A stretch of DNA of 56,041 nt, taken from NCBI RefSeq assembly GCF_900640175.1, contig NZ_CAAAJC010000019.1, positions 1 through 56,041 on the forward strand. Reading direction: 5' to 3'. Origin of the DNA: Legionella sp. W10-070. GTDB lineage: Bacteria; Pseudomonadota; Gammaproteobacteria; Legionellales; Legionellaceae. Under the pieces are notes generated by a model that saw nothing but the letters and a program-made list of their open reading frames with translations, ran no database searches and was not told where the DNA came from. A program made the position numbers and the translations under genes. Below, piece by piece: positions 1 to 9,333 of the stretch. Within the stretch, counting starts at the first letter, position 1, and each line of letters begins with the position of its first letter.

Positions 1-40
1 TTGTTCCTGTACCAAGCACTTCTTACTCCATTAAAATAAA

Positions 41-70
41 AAAGCTCTTAAACAGCATTATAAGAGCTTT
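41..70 (-). terminator. Hairpin terminator, minus orientation
   Basis: A perfect 10-bp inverted repeat (41-50 with 61-70) encloses a 10-base loop. Read on the minus strand the stem is followed by a T-rich run (TTTTTTATTTTAA); on the plus strand there is no T tract. No minus-strand gene is visible to its right before position 382, so the transcript it would end is unidentified. Confidence 0.55.
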
Positions 71-99
71 GTCAATAAAAACTTAGGGCCAATTGGAAG

Positions 100-187
100 C
101 TTTATGCGCGGAATCTAGTCTTAAACCTTGTCAAGAGGATGATTAGTTTCGTGTGGTTTGCGTGGATCCCGCGCATAAAGCGCGGGA
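100..187. repeat. REP-like palindromic element
   Basis: A GC-rich palindrome at 167-187 has arms TCCCGCGC and GCGCGGGA around a 5-base loop. The 16 bases at 100-115 are an almost perfect inverted copy (15 of 16) of 165-180, giving a nested inverted repeat. The rest of 1-381 shows no gene. Similar GC-rich palindromes lie at 30089-30119 and 55696-55767, so this looks like a dispersed intergenic repeat. The function is not known from the sequence. Confidence 0.55.
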
Positions 188-381
188 AGTGGGCAGTTTA
201 AGTTGAAATGTCAACAGACTCTAATATTTTTCTATAAATATCGGTTGCCAACCAGCCCGGATACTGTCGGACTATAATTAACCATAATGGAAATATTTTG
301 CAGTAAATAATGTTTGTCGGGGCTGATATTTATTGGTTTCTGAGTTATAGTAATGTTTTCTGCAGTAATAATTTGCATTGA

Positions 382-1473
382 ATGTTGTTACCTGGAAAGC
401 GTTTTCCCAGATTTTTATCTCTTGATGTATTTCGTGGAATAACGATAATTTTAATGATATTGGTGAATAGCCCTGGCAATAAAACAGTTTATTCCTGGCT
501 TGCGCACTCTGTTTGGCATGGTTGCACCCTTGCGGATATAGTATTCCCCTTTTTTATTTTTATCGTTGGTGTGACTTCAGTCCTTTCCTTGGCAAAATCG
601 AGGCAGCAAGGGCTAAGCAATAATTTACCTAAAATTGTTCAGCGTACCCTTATAATTTTTTTAATCGGCTTATTTCTTAATCTCTTTCCTTATCATTTTG
701 ACTTATCAACCATCCGGTTTTTTGGGGTTTTGCAACGTATTGCTATTTGTTATTTCTGTATTTCATTATTGTATTTGACTACTCGTATTCAAACCCAAAT
801 CGTTATTTTTATCAGTTTACTAATTGGTTATTGGCTATTAATGACTGTAGTCCCTGCCCCTGGTTATGGCGCGGGAAATTTAACGCCAGAAGGTAATTGG
901 GCATCCTGCGTGGATCGCATGATTTTTTCCTCACCACATCTCTATGGAAAAATATTCGATCCCGAGGGGCTATTAAGCACACTCCCTGCAATAGCAACCG
1001 CCTTATTGGGCAGTTTTACTGGTATATGGTTAATTTCAACCAATAATCCTAGGCGACAATTAACGGGATTATTCATAGCGGGTATACTGGGTGTCGTGAC
1101 GGGATGGGTCTGGGGGCTATGGTTCCCAATAAATAAGAGCTTATGGACCAGTTCTTATGTTTTATTTACTGGTGGGTTGGCGTTGATTGTTTTTGCAATT
1201 TGTTACTGGTTGCTGGATGTTAAAGGTTATAAAAAATGGGGCAAGCCTTTTGAAGTTTTGGGTTTAAATGCAATGGCAGCTTACTTCCTTCATATTTTTT
1301 TCTTGAAGGTTCAGCTAATGGTTCCAGGCAATTTGCGCTTATTAGTTACAGATCGCCTATTTGGTTGGAGTGCTCTGGAGAACGCTTCATTATTTTATGC
1401 GTTGGGTTATTCTTTACTATGGCTTTTGGTGCTTACCGTTTTCTATCGTAAGAGAATTTTTCTCAAAGTATAG
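382..1473 (+). CDS. NagX/HGSNAT-like multi-pass membrane protein (DUF5009 type)
   Basis: This 363-residue integral membrane protein has about ten hydrophobic segments. The N-terminus FLSLDVFRGITIILMILVN is typical of the heparan-alpha-glucosaminide acetyltransferase/NagX/YeiB group, in which the D-x-x-R-G motif sits just before the first membrane helix. A His in the segment SVWHGCTLADIVFPFFIF matches the conserved region of the family. Relatives acetylate amino sugars across a membrane or sit beside GlcNAc transport genes; the substrate here is unknown. It lies 129 bases upstream of zwf, and a promoter precedes zwf, so it is probably a separate transcription unit. The start at 382 has no strong ribosome binding site. 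Confidence 0.75.
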   Translation: MLLPGKRFPRFLSLDVFRGITIILMILVNSPGNKTVYSWLAHSVWHGCTLADIVFPFFIFIVGVTSVLSLAKSRQQGLSNNLPKIVQRTLIIFLIGLFLNLFPYHFDLSTIRFFGVLQRIAICYFCISLLYLTTRIQTQIVIFISLLIGYWLLMTVVPAPGYGAGNLTPEGNWASCVDRMIFSSPHLYGKIFDPEGLLSTLPAIATALLGSFTGIWLISTNNPRRQLTGLFIAGILGVVTGWVWGLWFPINKSLWTSSYVLFTGGLALIVFAICYWLLDVKGYKKWGKPFEVLGLNAMAAYFLHIFFLKVQLMVPGNLRLLVTDRLFGWSALENASLFYALGYSLLWLLVLTVFYRKRIFLKV

Positions 1474-1495
1474 AGAATGGAGTAATCAATGTGGG

Positions 1496-1523
1496 TTGAC
1501 GCTAATATTGAGTACTGTAAAAT
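1496..1523 (+). promoter_or_regulatory. Candidate sigma-70 promoter of the zwf operon
   Basis: TTGACG (1496-1501) and TAAAAT (1518-1523) are separated by 16 bases. This would start transcription near 1530, about 70 bases before the zwf start codon. The box match is good, but no transcript data exist. Confidence 0.5.
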
Positions 1524-1602
1524 CAAGGCACTTTTATATTACGATGATTTAAATAATCTTTCGTAGATTGCTTGAAGAAAATACAAGCGTCAAGGAATCG
1601 AC

Positions 1603-3075
1603 ATGACATTAGTAATACCTGGTAATAGTCCCTGTGATTTAATTTTATTTGGTACTCTTGGTGATCTGGCTGGCCGTAAGTTGTTACCGGCACTCTATCA
1701 ACTGGAAAAGTCAGGATTATTGCATGCCAGCACGCGGATAACGGGTGTTGCACGTGAAGAGTTAACACTCTCGGATTATATAAAAATAGTTGAAACCAAA
1801 TTAGAACAGTTCTTAACTGCTCCCATTGACATAGAAATTTGGCAACGGCTACAGCAGAAGCTGCAGTACGTAAAAATAGAGCTTACAAAGGGTGCTGATT
1901 ATGAAAAACTTGCTCAGCTAACAGATCCTTCTTTGCGAATTCCGGTAAGCTATTTTGCCACTCCACCGTCTTTATTTGGACAAATCAGCCAAGGTCTGGA
2001 AAGGGTGGGTCTTACAACTGAGCCAGCACGAGTGGTAATGGAAAAGCCGATAGGCCATGATTTGGCTTCTTCTGTTGTAATTAATAATCAAGTATCGCAG
2101 TATTTTAATGAACGGCAAATTTACCGTATTGACCATTATTTGGGTAAAGAAACAGTACTAAATTTGTTAGTCCTTCGTTTTGCAAACGCTATTTTTGCTT
2201 CAAACTGGGATAATACTGCCATTGATCATGTGCAGATCACGGTGGCTGAAGAGGTTGGTGTTGAAGGGCGATGGGGGTATTACGATGATGCAGGCCAAAC
2301 GCGAGACATGGTACAAAACCACCTGTTACAAATACTTTCCTTAATTGCCATGGAGCCGCCAAGAAGTCTGGAGGCTGATAGTATTCGTGATGAAAAATTA
2401 AAAGTATTAAAAGCATTACGGCCAATTAATGTATCTAATGTGCAAGAAAATACAGTGCGTGGCCAGTATACGCAGGGCTTTATTAATGGCAAAGCTGTAC
2501 CAGGGTATCTGGAGGAAAAAGATGCTCGTACAAATAGTAAGACGGAGACCTTTGTAGCAATTAAGGTGGATATAGATAATTGGCGTTGGGCAGGCGTTCC
2601 TTTTTATTTACGCACTGGCAAGCGTATGCCCAAGAAGCAAAGTGAAGTTGTTATTTGCTTCAAGCCGCAGCCTCATAATATTTTCTCGCAAAGCTACAGG
2701 CATCTAACACCGAACAAATTGATTATCCGCTTACAACCTGATGAAGGAGTGGAAATTCAAATTATGAATAAAACTCCCGGTTTGGGAGAAACCATGCAGC
2801 TGCAACAATCAAAACTTGATTTAAGCTTCGATAAAACATTTAAATCACAACGTATTGCTGATGCTTATGAGCGCTTACTATTAGAGGTTATGTTAGGAAA
2901 TCAGTATTTATTTGTGCGCCGTGATGAAGTAGAGCAAGCATGGAAATGGGTAGATGGCATATTGGAAGCCTGGAAAGGCTATCATGAGCCTCCCAGTTTT
3001 TATCAGGCAGGTAGCTGGGGACCTGTTGCTGCTATTTCTTTATTGGCGCGGAATGGTCGAAATTGGGACGAATAA
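1603..3075 (+). CDS. zwf: Glucose-6-phosphate 1-dehydrogenase
   Basis: This enzyme oxidises glucose-6-phosphate to 6-phosphogluconolactone and reduces NAD(P)+ in the cytoplasm, the entry step to the Entner-Doudoroff route. At 490 residues it is the usual length. The N-terminal Rossmann motif is FGTLGDLAGRKLLPALY, with Thr where many family members have Ala or Ser. The active-site signature RIDHYLGKE begins at residue 175, placing the catalytic Asp-His pair at 177-178. An AAGGA sequence lies just upstream of the ATG. The next gene starts one base after the stop, so zwf heads a tightly packed operon. Confidence 0.96.
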   Translation: MTLVIPGNSPCDLILFGTLGDLAGRKLLPALYQLEKSGLLHASTRITGVAREELTLSDYIKIVETKLEQFLTAPIDIEIWQRLQQKLQYVKIELTKGADYEKLAQLTDPSLRIPVSYFATPPSLFGQISQGLERVGLTTEPARVVMEKPIGHDLASSVVINNQVSQYFNERQIYRIDHYLGKETVLNLLVLRFANAIFASNWDNTAIDHVQITVAEEVGVEGRWGYYDDAGQTRDMVQNHLLQILSLIAMEPPRSLEADSIRDEKLKVLKALRPINVSNVQENTVRGQYTQGFINGKAVPGYLEEKDARTNSKTETFVAIKVDIDNWRWAGVPFYLRTGKRMPKKQSEVVICFKPQPHNIFSQSYRHLTPNKLIIRLQPDEGVEIQIMNKTPGLGETMQLQQSKLDLSFDKTFKSQRIADAYERLLLEVMLGNQYLFVRRDEVEQAWKWVDGILEAWKGYHEPPSFYQAGSWGPVAAISLLARNGRNWDE

Positions 3076-3076
3076 G

Positions 3077-3763
3077 ATGCAGTTAGTTCGCTTTGATGAT
3101 ACTAATCAGCTGGATCAGTATTTTGCCCGACAGTTGGTTGAGCTTCTAGAACAAGCAATAAAGCAACGCGGCCATGCTTATATGGCAGTATCTGGAGGTA
3201 AAACGCCCCAGGGGTTGTTCCGCTCACTGGCTAAGACTGATTTGGATTGGCAGCAAGTGACAATTACTTTAACGGACGAACGTCGGATAGCCCCGACTGA
3301 ACATGATAGTAATGAACGTTTAGTCAAAGAGAATTTGCTGCAAGGTAACGCTGCAAAAGCCAACTTCATCAGCCTTTATAGCGAAGAAACCTCTGTGTCT
3401 GCCTGCATCAATGAGGTAAAAGCCAGAATAAAGACATTACCCAGGTTTGATGTAGTGATTTTAGGTATGGGTGAAGATGGGCATACCGCTTCTTTATTTC
3501 CTTGCAGTGCTGAAATTACCAAAGGATTAACTGAAACGAGCGAGGTGTTACTGGTTACTCCAGCAACCGCACCTTATCAGCGAATTTCATTGACTAAAAT
3601 GCGTTTATTAAACAGTAGAGCCATCTTTTTACATCTAGTTGGAGAGAGAAAGCTGATTGTTTTGAATAAAGCATTGGATGGAACGGATGAGTTGGCGATG
3701 CCTATTCGCGCTTTTTTACAGAACCCTGATAGCCGAATTCAGGTCATGTTTGCACCCCAATGA
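3077..3763 (+). CDS. pgl: 6-phosphogluconolactonase
   Basis: This 228-residue enzyme hydrolyses 6-phosphogluconolactone to 6-phosphogluconate. The ATG at 3077, immediately after the zwf stop, is chosen because the family sequence begins there; the same frame is open further upstream only by chance inside zwf. Motifs of the SugarP isomerase-like fold are AVSGGKTP near residue 38, LTDERRIAPTEHDSN, and VILGMGEDGHTASLFP near residue 130, which carries the conserved Asp-Gly-His. It lies between zwf and edd and supplies edd with its substrate. Confidence 0.93.
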   Translation: MQLVRFDDTNQLDQYFARQLVELLEQAIKQRGHAYMAVSGGKTPQGLFRSLAKTDLDWQQVTITLTDERRIAPTEHDSNERLVKENLLQGNAAKANFISLYSEETSVSACINEVKARIKTLPRFDVVILGMGEDGHTASLFPCSAEITKGLTETSEVLLVTPATAPYQRISLTKMRLLNSRAIFLHLVGERKLIVLNKALDGTDELAMPIRAFLQNPDSRIQVMFAPQ

Positions 3764-3771
3764 GGTGATTT

Positions 3772-5598
3772 ATGCATAAAGTAATACAAGAAATTACAGA
3801 ACAGATTATTACCCGCAGTGAAAAAACCCGAGCTAATTATTTGATGCGCCTGGAAAAAGCTCGCTTGCAAGGGCCTCATCGTAGTGCGTTGCAATGCGGA
3901 AATTTGGCTCATGGTTTTGCTGCTTGCCAGATTCAGGAAAAGACAGCCCTTCGTGGCCTTAGTAAGCCTAACATTGCTATAGTTTCCTCCTATAACGATA
4001 TGCTATCGGCACACCAGCCCTACGAGTCCTACCCAGCCTTACTGAAGGAAGCTGTGAGTCAGGCAGGTGGGGTTGCGCAATTCGCTGCAGGAGTTCCTGC
4101 CATGTGTGATGGCGTAACCCAGGGGCAGCCTGGGATGGAGCTAAGTCTTCTAAGCCGCGATATTATTGCCATGTCAGCAGCCATTGGCTTGTCGCATAAT
4201 ATGTTTGATGGCGGTTTAATGCTCGGGATTTGTGACAAAATTGTACCCGGATTATTAATTGCTGCATTGAGTTTTGGGCATCTTCCCTTTGTGTTTGTAC
4301 CGGCAGGCCCTATGCCATCGGGGGTTTCCAATAAAGAAAAAGCCCGTATTCGACAGTTGTATGCTGAAGGGAAGGTCGGCAAAGAAGCGCTGCTTGAGGT
4401 CGAGGCGGCTTCTTATCATGCACCGGGAACCTGTACTTTTTATGGGACAGCCAACTCCAATCAATTAGTGGTAGAAATGATGGGGTTGCATTTGCCTGGA
4501 GCTTCCTTTGTAAATCCAGGGACTTTATTGCGCGAGGAACTTACAAAAGCTGCTGCTCGCCAGGTTATTTCCCTGACGCATTTGAATAATAACTATTTAC
4601 CCGTAGGTCGGTTAATCGATGCCAAATCAATAGTGAATGGTATTATTGGTTTGTTGGCAACTGGCGGGTCTACTAATCATACCATGCATTTGGTAGCAGT
4701 CGCTTCTGCCGCGGGCTTTGTTGTTAACTGGGATGATTTTGCTGAGTTGTCCAAAATTATTCCTCTGGTTACTAAAATTTACCCAAATGGACATGCTGAT
4801 ATTAATCATTTCCAACAAGCAGGAGGAATGGCTTACCTGATTCGCACCTTATTAGACGCCGGGTTATTACATGAGGATGTTAATACAGTCGTGGGGTTTG
4901 GCTTGCGACATTATACTCAACAGCCGATTTTAGAGAACAATCAACTAACCTGGATTGATGGCCCAACTGAAAGCTTAAATCCAGAGGTGCTTACTTCGGC
5001 AGAGACACCCTTTAAAAAACAGGGTGGGTTGCAGGTATTGTCGGGGAATATTGGACGTAGCGTGATTAAAACCTCTTCTTTACATCCGGACACTGAAGTT
5101 ATTCAGGCGCCGGCAGTTGTATTTTCCAGCCAGGATGAATTGGATATTGCGTTTAAGGCTGGAAAATTAGAAAAAGATTGTGTGGTGGTGGTGCGTTTTC
5201 AGGGACCAAAAGCTTGTGGCATGCCAGAGTTGCATCGTTTAACCCCCCTGCTTGGTGTTCTGCAAGATCGTGGCTTTAAGGTTGCATTAGTTACCGATGG
5301 ACGAATGTCCGGCGCATCAGGAAGAGTCCCTGCTGCTATTCACGTTACTCCGGAAGCGATGAGTGGTGGTGTAATTGCAAAAATTCAAGACGGTGATCTG
5401 ATTTTGGTGGATAGTCGAAAAGGAATCCTGCAAGTTTTGGTATCTGATGAGGAGCTAGCCCAACGTCAAGGGGTAAAAGCAAAAATATCTGATTTTTACG
5501 GGATGGGGAGGGAGCTTTTTGCGGCTTTACGCTTACAGTTGACTGGGGCAGAGCAAGGGGCTTGCAGTTTATTTACTGAGGTTGGCTTAAATGATTAA
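3772..5598 (+). CDS. edd: Phosphogluconate dehydratase
   Basis: This enzyme dehydrates 6-phosphogluconate to 2-keto-3-deoxy-6-phosphogluconate using an iron-sulfur cluster. At 608 residues it is the length of E. coli Edd. Three conserved cysteines of the IlvD/Edd family are visible: C112 in [14 protein letters not shown]154 in GICDKIVPG and C221 in [24 protein letters not shown] near the C-terminus is also typical. A GAGG sequence lies eight bases before the ATG. The 3' end overlaps the glk start by 8 bases, which suggests translational coupling. Confidence 0.96.
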   Translation: MHKVIQEITEQIITRSEKTRANYLMRLEKARLQGPHRSALQCGNLAHGFAACQIQEKTALRGLSKPNIAIVSSYNDMLSAHQPYESYPALLKEAVSQAGGVAQFAAGVPAMCDGVTQGQPGMELSLLSRDIIAMSAAIGLSHNMFDGGLMLGICDKIVPGLLIAALSFGHLPFVFVPAGPMPSGVSNKEKARIRQLYAEGKVGKEALLEVEAASYHAPGTCTFYGTANSNQLVVEMMGLHLPGASFVNPGTLLREELTKAAARQVISLTHLNNNYLPVGRLIDAKSIVNGIIGLLATGGSTNHTMHLVAVASAAGFVVNWDDFAELSKIIPLVTKIYPNGHADINHFQQAGGMAYLIRTLLDAGLLHEDVNTVVGFGLRHYTQQPILENNQLTWIDGPTESLNPEVLTSAETPFKKQGGLQVLSGNIGRSVIKTSSLHPDTEVIQAPAVVFSSQDELDIAFKAGKLEKDCVVVVRFQGPKACGMPELHRLTPLLGVLQDRGFKVALVTDGRMSGASGRVPAAIHVTPEAMSGGVIAKIQDGDLILVDSRKGILQVLVSDEELAQRQGVKAKISDFYGMGRELFAALRLQLTGAEQGACSLFTEVGLND

Positions 5599-6497
5599 TC
5601 AGCAACATGATACTAACGAATTTCACACAATCGTTGCTGATATTGGAGGAACTAACGCTCGCTTTAGCCGGGTTAATCTGACTAACCTGAGCGTTGATAA
5701 TGTGGCTGTTTATCCCTGCTCCAGGTTCTCAACTTTATCTGCTGCGTTAACCTTTTACCAACAAGTTCAGCAGTTATCTTCTATCAAGTATGTTGTGATT
5801 GCCATTGCCTGTCCGGTGACGGGTGATACTGTACGGATGACCAATTTTCATTGGCAATTTTCAATTCATGAGATGAAGGAGCAGTTCTGTTGATGCAACC
5901 AAAGCAAGGGTGGTGTTAGGTGCTGGTACAGGATTGGGAGTCGCTCACCTTATCCCTTATGCGGAAGGTTATATTCCCGTGGCAGGAGAGGGTGGCCATG
6001 TGACCTGGGCTGCGCAAACAGAACAAGAATGGTTTATTCAGCGTTTTTTGGCTGAGCAATATGATCATGTTTCCTGGGAACGTTTGCTATCAGGTCCCGG
6101 CCTGGAAAGCCTTTACCTGGCACTTGCAGCTTATCAACGCCAACAAGTCAATCCACTCCCGGCCTCCGAGATTGCAAACCTGGCACTAACGGGTGAGTCT
6201 ACGTTGGCTCAGGCAGCAGTCGCACAATTTTTTGCAAGTCTTGGAAGTTTCGCTGGTGATTTGGCACTTACTTTAGGTGCTTTCGGAGGAGTATATATTG
6301 CCGGAGGCATTGTGCCCAGGTTATTACCATTAATGGAGGGTAGTGAATTTAGAGATCGTTTTGAATCAAAGGGCCGCTCAAGTGTGTTTAATCGTCAAAT
6401 TGCCACACAGGTTATTGTTGCTGAGCAACCTGGCTTATTAGGAGCGGCAGTTTATCTAAAACAAATTGTGGCCAAGGAGTATTATGGCATTCGATAA
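5591..6497 (+). pseudogene. glk: Glucokinase, inactivated by internal deletion and frameshift
   Basis: Two adjoining frames together read as an E. coli-type glucokinase. The first (5591-5893) encodes the N-terminus with the ATP-binding motif DIGGTNARFSR and IACPVTGD, ends in HEMKEQF, and then meets a TGA. The second frame resumes at about 5892 with VLGAGTGLGVAHL and continues through GEGGHV, LSGPGLESLY and GGIVPRLL to a normal C-terminus. Compared with the E. coli protein as I recall it, about 33 codons between these parts are missing. They include the N-D-F motif with the catalytic aspartate. The reading frame also changes across the junction. Neither piece should phosphorylate glucose. Flanking operon genes are intact and overlap it at both ends. 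Confidence 0.88.
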
Positions 6498-7146
6498 TTG
6501 GTTATTAAAACCTGAGACGTTGTTTTCTTTAAGCCCGATAATCCCTGTTGTCGTGATTAAAGATCTTGAAGCTGCAATACCAACCGCTAGAGCGTTACTG
6601 GCTGGCGGGATTAAAATTCTCGAACTTACCTTAAGGACACCTGTTGCCTTGGAAGCCATTCATCTGTTAACCCAGGAAATGCCAGAGGTTATTATCGGTG
6701 CAGGAACAGTTACTACGCCGCAGCAGATGGAAGCCTGTATTAAGGCAGGTGCGCGATTTGCAATAAGTCCTGGGTTAACCCGGGATTTATTGCAAACAGG
6801 AAAAGACTCAAGTGTACCGTTGATTCCAGGTGTTGCCAGTATTTCGGAGTTAATGGAAGGTATTAATTTGGGCTATCAGCACTTTAAGTTTTTTCCTGCT
6901 GAATTGCTGGGGGGTATCCCGATGCTAAAGGCAATTCATGGCCCTTTCCCGGCGGTTACCTTTTGTCCGACTGGTGGCATTAGTGAGAAAAATTTTCTCG
7001 ACTATTTAAGTTTACCTAATGTGCAGTGCGTAGGGGGGACTTGGGTTGTTCCTGGGGAGGCGATGAGAGAGGGACATTGGCACCGCATTACCGAAGCAAG
7101 TGTGGCTGCATTGAAGCAGGCGGGTTTTACAAGTAAAAAGGATTAA
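6484..7146 (+). CDS. eda: 2-keto-3-deoxy-6-phosphogluconate aldolase
   Basis: This enzyme splits KDPG into pyruvate and glyceraldehyde-3-phosphate. The ATG at 6484 is chosen over an in-frame ATG at 6466 because AAGGAG lies just before it and it gives the normal length of 220 residues. Active-site residues are readable: E47 and R51 in LELTLRT, the phosphate-binding GAGTV, and Schiff-base K135 in HFKFFPAE. The start overlaps the end of the broken glk, so its translation may have depended on ribosomes finishing glk, but its own ribosome binding site looks strong. Confidence 0.95.
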   Translation: MAFDNWLLKPETLFSLSPIIPVVVIKDLEAAIPTARALLAGGIKILELTLRTPVALEAIHLLTQEMPEVIIGAGTVTTPQQMEACIKAGARFAISPGLTRDLLQTGKDSSVPLIPGVASISELMEGINLGYQHFKFFPAELLGGIPMLKAIHGPFPAVTFCPTGGISEKNFLDYLSLPNVQCVGGTWVVPGEAMREGHWHRITEASVAALKQAGFTSKKD

Positions 7147-7150
7147 AAAA

Positions 7151-8569
7151 ATGGCTTGGTTAGTAGCAATTATTGGCTCAGTAACAGGTTTCTTATTTGG
7201 ATATGATGAAGGGATTATTGCAGGTTCTTTGGATTTGGTAAGGAATTATTTCCACTTAACCCACACGGACATCGGTGTCATGACATCCGCCCTGCCGTTT
7301 GGGGCGTTAATTGGTTCTATGTTTATCGGTGCTATATTGGCCTCGCGTTTTAGTAAGCGCTTTGGCAGACGGACTATTTTATTTTTTGCCGGTATTCTCT
7401 TCCTTTTAGGTGCCTTGGGGACAGCGGTCGCAGGAGAAGAATGGATTCTAATCACAGCGCGCTTTATGCTTGGGATAGCAATTGGTACTGCCGCTGTAAC
7501 AACTCCCCTCTATTTGGCAGAAACCGCCCCCATGCAATTAAGAGGGGCAATGGTTGCTATTTATCAGTTGGCTATAACAGTAGGGATTGTTTGTGCCTAT
7601 TCTGTTAATTATTTGCTTATCGAACATCAAGCTTGGCGGATAATGTTTGCTTCAAGCGCTATTCCAGCGATGATGTTGGTTATTGGTATCTTCTTTTTGC
7701 CAGAATCCCCTCGCTGGTTAATGAGCGTAAACAGAGAAGAAGATGCCGCAAAGGCATTAAAACGCTTGCGTAAGGATAAGCTCATTAAGCAGGAATTACA
7801 GGAAATTCAAAAAACCCTGGCAAATGAGCCTAAAAAAGGCAATTGGCGTGCTTTATTTAGCAAACCCTTGCTTCCGGTTTTATTGCTGGGAATGATGCTA
7901 TTTTGCCTGCAACAGTTAAGCGGTATTAATGTGATTATTTATTTTGCTCCGGAAATTTTTAAAAATCTGGGATTTGCAAATACCACAGGGCAAATTTTGG
8001 CAACAATGGGAATTGGATTAGTCAATTTACTGGTAACGATTATTGCAATATTCAGTGTCGATAAGATTGGTAGACGCAAACTATTATTGATAGGCTTTAC
8101 TGGCACTTGTATAAGTCTGGCCGCATTGAGTATGTTTTCTTTCTACCATGCTTTTTTTCTGGCTTATCTCTCCGTTGTATGTCTGACAATTTATATATTT
8201 TCATTTGCTATCAGCATAGGGCCTGTTCCTCACATAGCGATGTCAGAAATTTTTCCTTTACACGTGCGAGGGGTTGGGATGGGCTTATCCTCAGTAAGTA
8301 ATTGGGGGTTTAATACCTTAATGATATTTAGTTTTCCTATTTTACATAATAAATTTGGTATAGAGTTTACTTTTGCTTTATATGCTTTTATTTGTTTTCT
8401 AGGATTAATTTATACTTATTATTACATGCCAGAAACTAAAAACTTGAGTCTGGAAGCAATTGAAGATTATTTGATGAGCGGTAACGCTTTGCGCTATTTG
8501 GGACGTGAGCAAGATAAAGAATGGCCCTCTTCTCCATCAGATGCGAAAGTGGGTCTGGTGTACGAATAA
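7151..8569 (+). CDS. ywtG: MFS sugar porter (YwtG-like)
   Basis: This 472-residue protein has twelve predicted membrane helices and belongs to the sugar porter branch of the major facilitator superfamily. Family signatures in order are GYDEGIIAGSL in helix 1, GRRTILFFAG after helix 2, PESPRWLM before the central loop, QQLSGINVIIYFAPEIF in helix 7 and PETKNLSLEAIE at the end. Relatives import glucose, xylose or inositol by proton symport. It starts four bases after eda and closes the operon, so glucose or another hexose is the likely cargo; this is inferred from context. The symbol follows the name used for the equivalent Legionella gene. Confidence 0.9.
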   Translation: MAWLVAIIGSVTGFLFGYDEGIIAGSLDLVRNYFHLTHTDIGVMTSALPFGALIGSMFIGAILASRFSKRFGRRTILFFAGILFLLGALGTAVAGEEWILITARFMLGIAIGTAAVTTPLYLAETAPMQLRGAMVAIYQLAITVGIVCAYSVNYLLIEHQAWRIMFASSAIPAMMLVIGIFFLPESPRWLMSVNREEDAAKALKRLRKDKLIKQELQEIQKTLANEPKKGNWRALFSKPLLPVLLLGMMLFCLQQLSGINVIIYFAPEIFKNLGFANTTGQILATMGIGLVNLLVTIIAIFSVDKIGRRKLLLIGFTGTCISLAALSMFSFYHAFFLAYLSVVCLTIYIFSFAISIGPVPHIAMSEIFPLHVRGVGMGLSSVSNWGFNTLMIFSFPILHNKFGIEFTFALYAFICFLGLIYTYYYMPETKNLSLEAIEDYLMSGNALRYLGREQDKEWPSSPSDAKVGLVYE

Positions 8570-8581
8570 TTTATAGGAAAA

Positions 8582-8617
8582 AGGCACAGTAAGCTATTAA
8601 GAAATTATGCTGTGCCT
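8582..8617 (-). terminator. Hairpin terminator for the minus-strand gene at 8649
   Basis: AGGCACAG (8582-8589) pairs with CTGTGCCT (8610-8617). On the minus strand the stem is followed by a TTTTTCC run. It lies between convergent genes and may also stop the sugar operon, though the plus side has no T tract. Confidence 0.55.
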
Positions 8618-8648
8618 ATGAATCAATATCAACTAACCACAGTATTTT

Positions 8649-9281
8649 CTAGCGTATATTAAGCTCAGTAATTCCTTGAGCAATAGCATTTGATGTACTG
8701 CTGTTCATCTTCCGAAAGCTGAATTTATCAATAAACCTGGCGAAAAAAGTTTTGGGTTCTTGGGGAGGTGCTTCAACGTGTAAGTTCTTTTCAACATGTA
8801 AGTTCTTAATGACTACATTTTTTTGATCGGCAATTTTCTTAATATGGTGAACATCCATAAAATGAAATTTGCAATTTGTAAATGGATTTAGCAGCCATTT
8901 ACTTTCTTCCATTTCCAAATCCTTACGATAAGGACGAAAATTATGATACTTAATTAGTTGAGTGATGGAGAATTGATGTCCAGTTGACACAACCACTTTG
9001 TCATTGTCGTCAATTTCATTAAAAGTAAACATGTCTTCTTCGTTGATTGGGCTGAGTTCTGCCAAGACCAACAGACAATCATAAACCGCCTTTGCTAACG
9101 GGTGTTCCTCGTTTATTTTTGGTTCCTGTGGGAGTAAAGCCTGTAGTTCTATTCTTAAGGTTTCAATTTCATTTGGGAAGCCTGGAGATTTTAACCTATT
9201 AGCTATAGCCAACAGGTTGTTATTATTGGACAATTTTTCGAGATTTTCTATTGCTTGGGTAAGTTTTACTGACAACTCCAT
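8649..9281 (-). CDS. Unknown protein with a possible degenerate U-box-like region; effector candidate
   Basis: This is a 210-residue soluble protein without a signal peptide. Residues from about 80 to 150 read VVVSTGHQFSITQLIKYHN, then LLNPFTNCKFHFMDVHHI about 20 residues later. This spacing (Gly-His, then Asn-Pro-x-Thr, then Asp-x-x-x-Ile) recalls the U-box-like modules common in Legionella proteins; it is a resemblance, not proof. Between about residues 155 and 170 a six-residue unit, KNLHVE, occurs twice in tandem. The gene stands alone between the sugar operon and gamA. The function is unknown; ubiquitin ligation in a host would be speculation. Confidence 0.6.
   Translation of the reverse strand: MELSVKLTQAIENLEKLSNNNNLLAIANRLKSPGFPNEIETLRIELQALLPQEPKINEEHPLAKAVYDCLLVLAELSPINEEDMFTFNEIDDNDKVVVSTGHQFSITQLIKYHNFRPYRKDLEMEESKWLLNPFTNCKFHFMDVHHIKKIADQKNVVIKNLHVEKNLHVEAPPQEPKTFFARFIDKFSFRKMNSSTSNAIAQGITELNIR
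8764..8815. repeat. Short in-gene tandem repeat
   Basis: Two 18-base units of the form TTCAACRTGTAAGTTCTT stand next to each other inside the gene at 8649. They encode the doubled KNLHVE unit and differ at one base, indicating recent duplication. Confidence 0.7.
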
Positions 9282-9333
9282 GTAGCTACCTCTCTAACCT
9301 TTATTAATAAAAAACAAATCAATCATACATTAA

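Noticed and set aside
2954..3076. Longer pgl start inside zwf
   Set aside because: Family N-terminus and the tight gene junction place the start at 3077.
4059..4382. 107-codon antisense frame in edd
   Set aside because: Shadow of a conserved enzyme gene; no start signal or family match.
5910..6497. Second part of glk as a separate active gene
   Set aside because: It lacks the ATP-binding N-terminus and the catalytic Asp region; it has no independent ribosome binding site.
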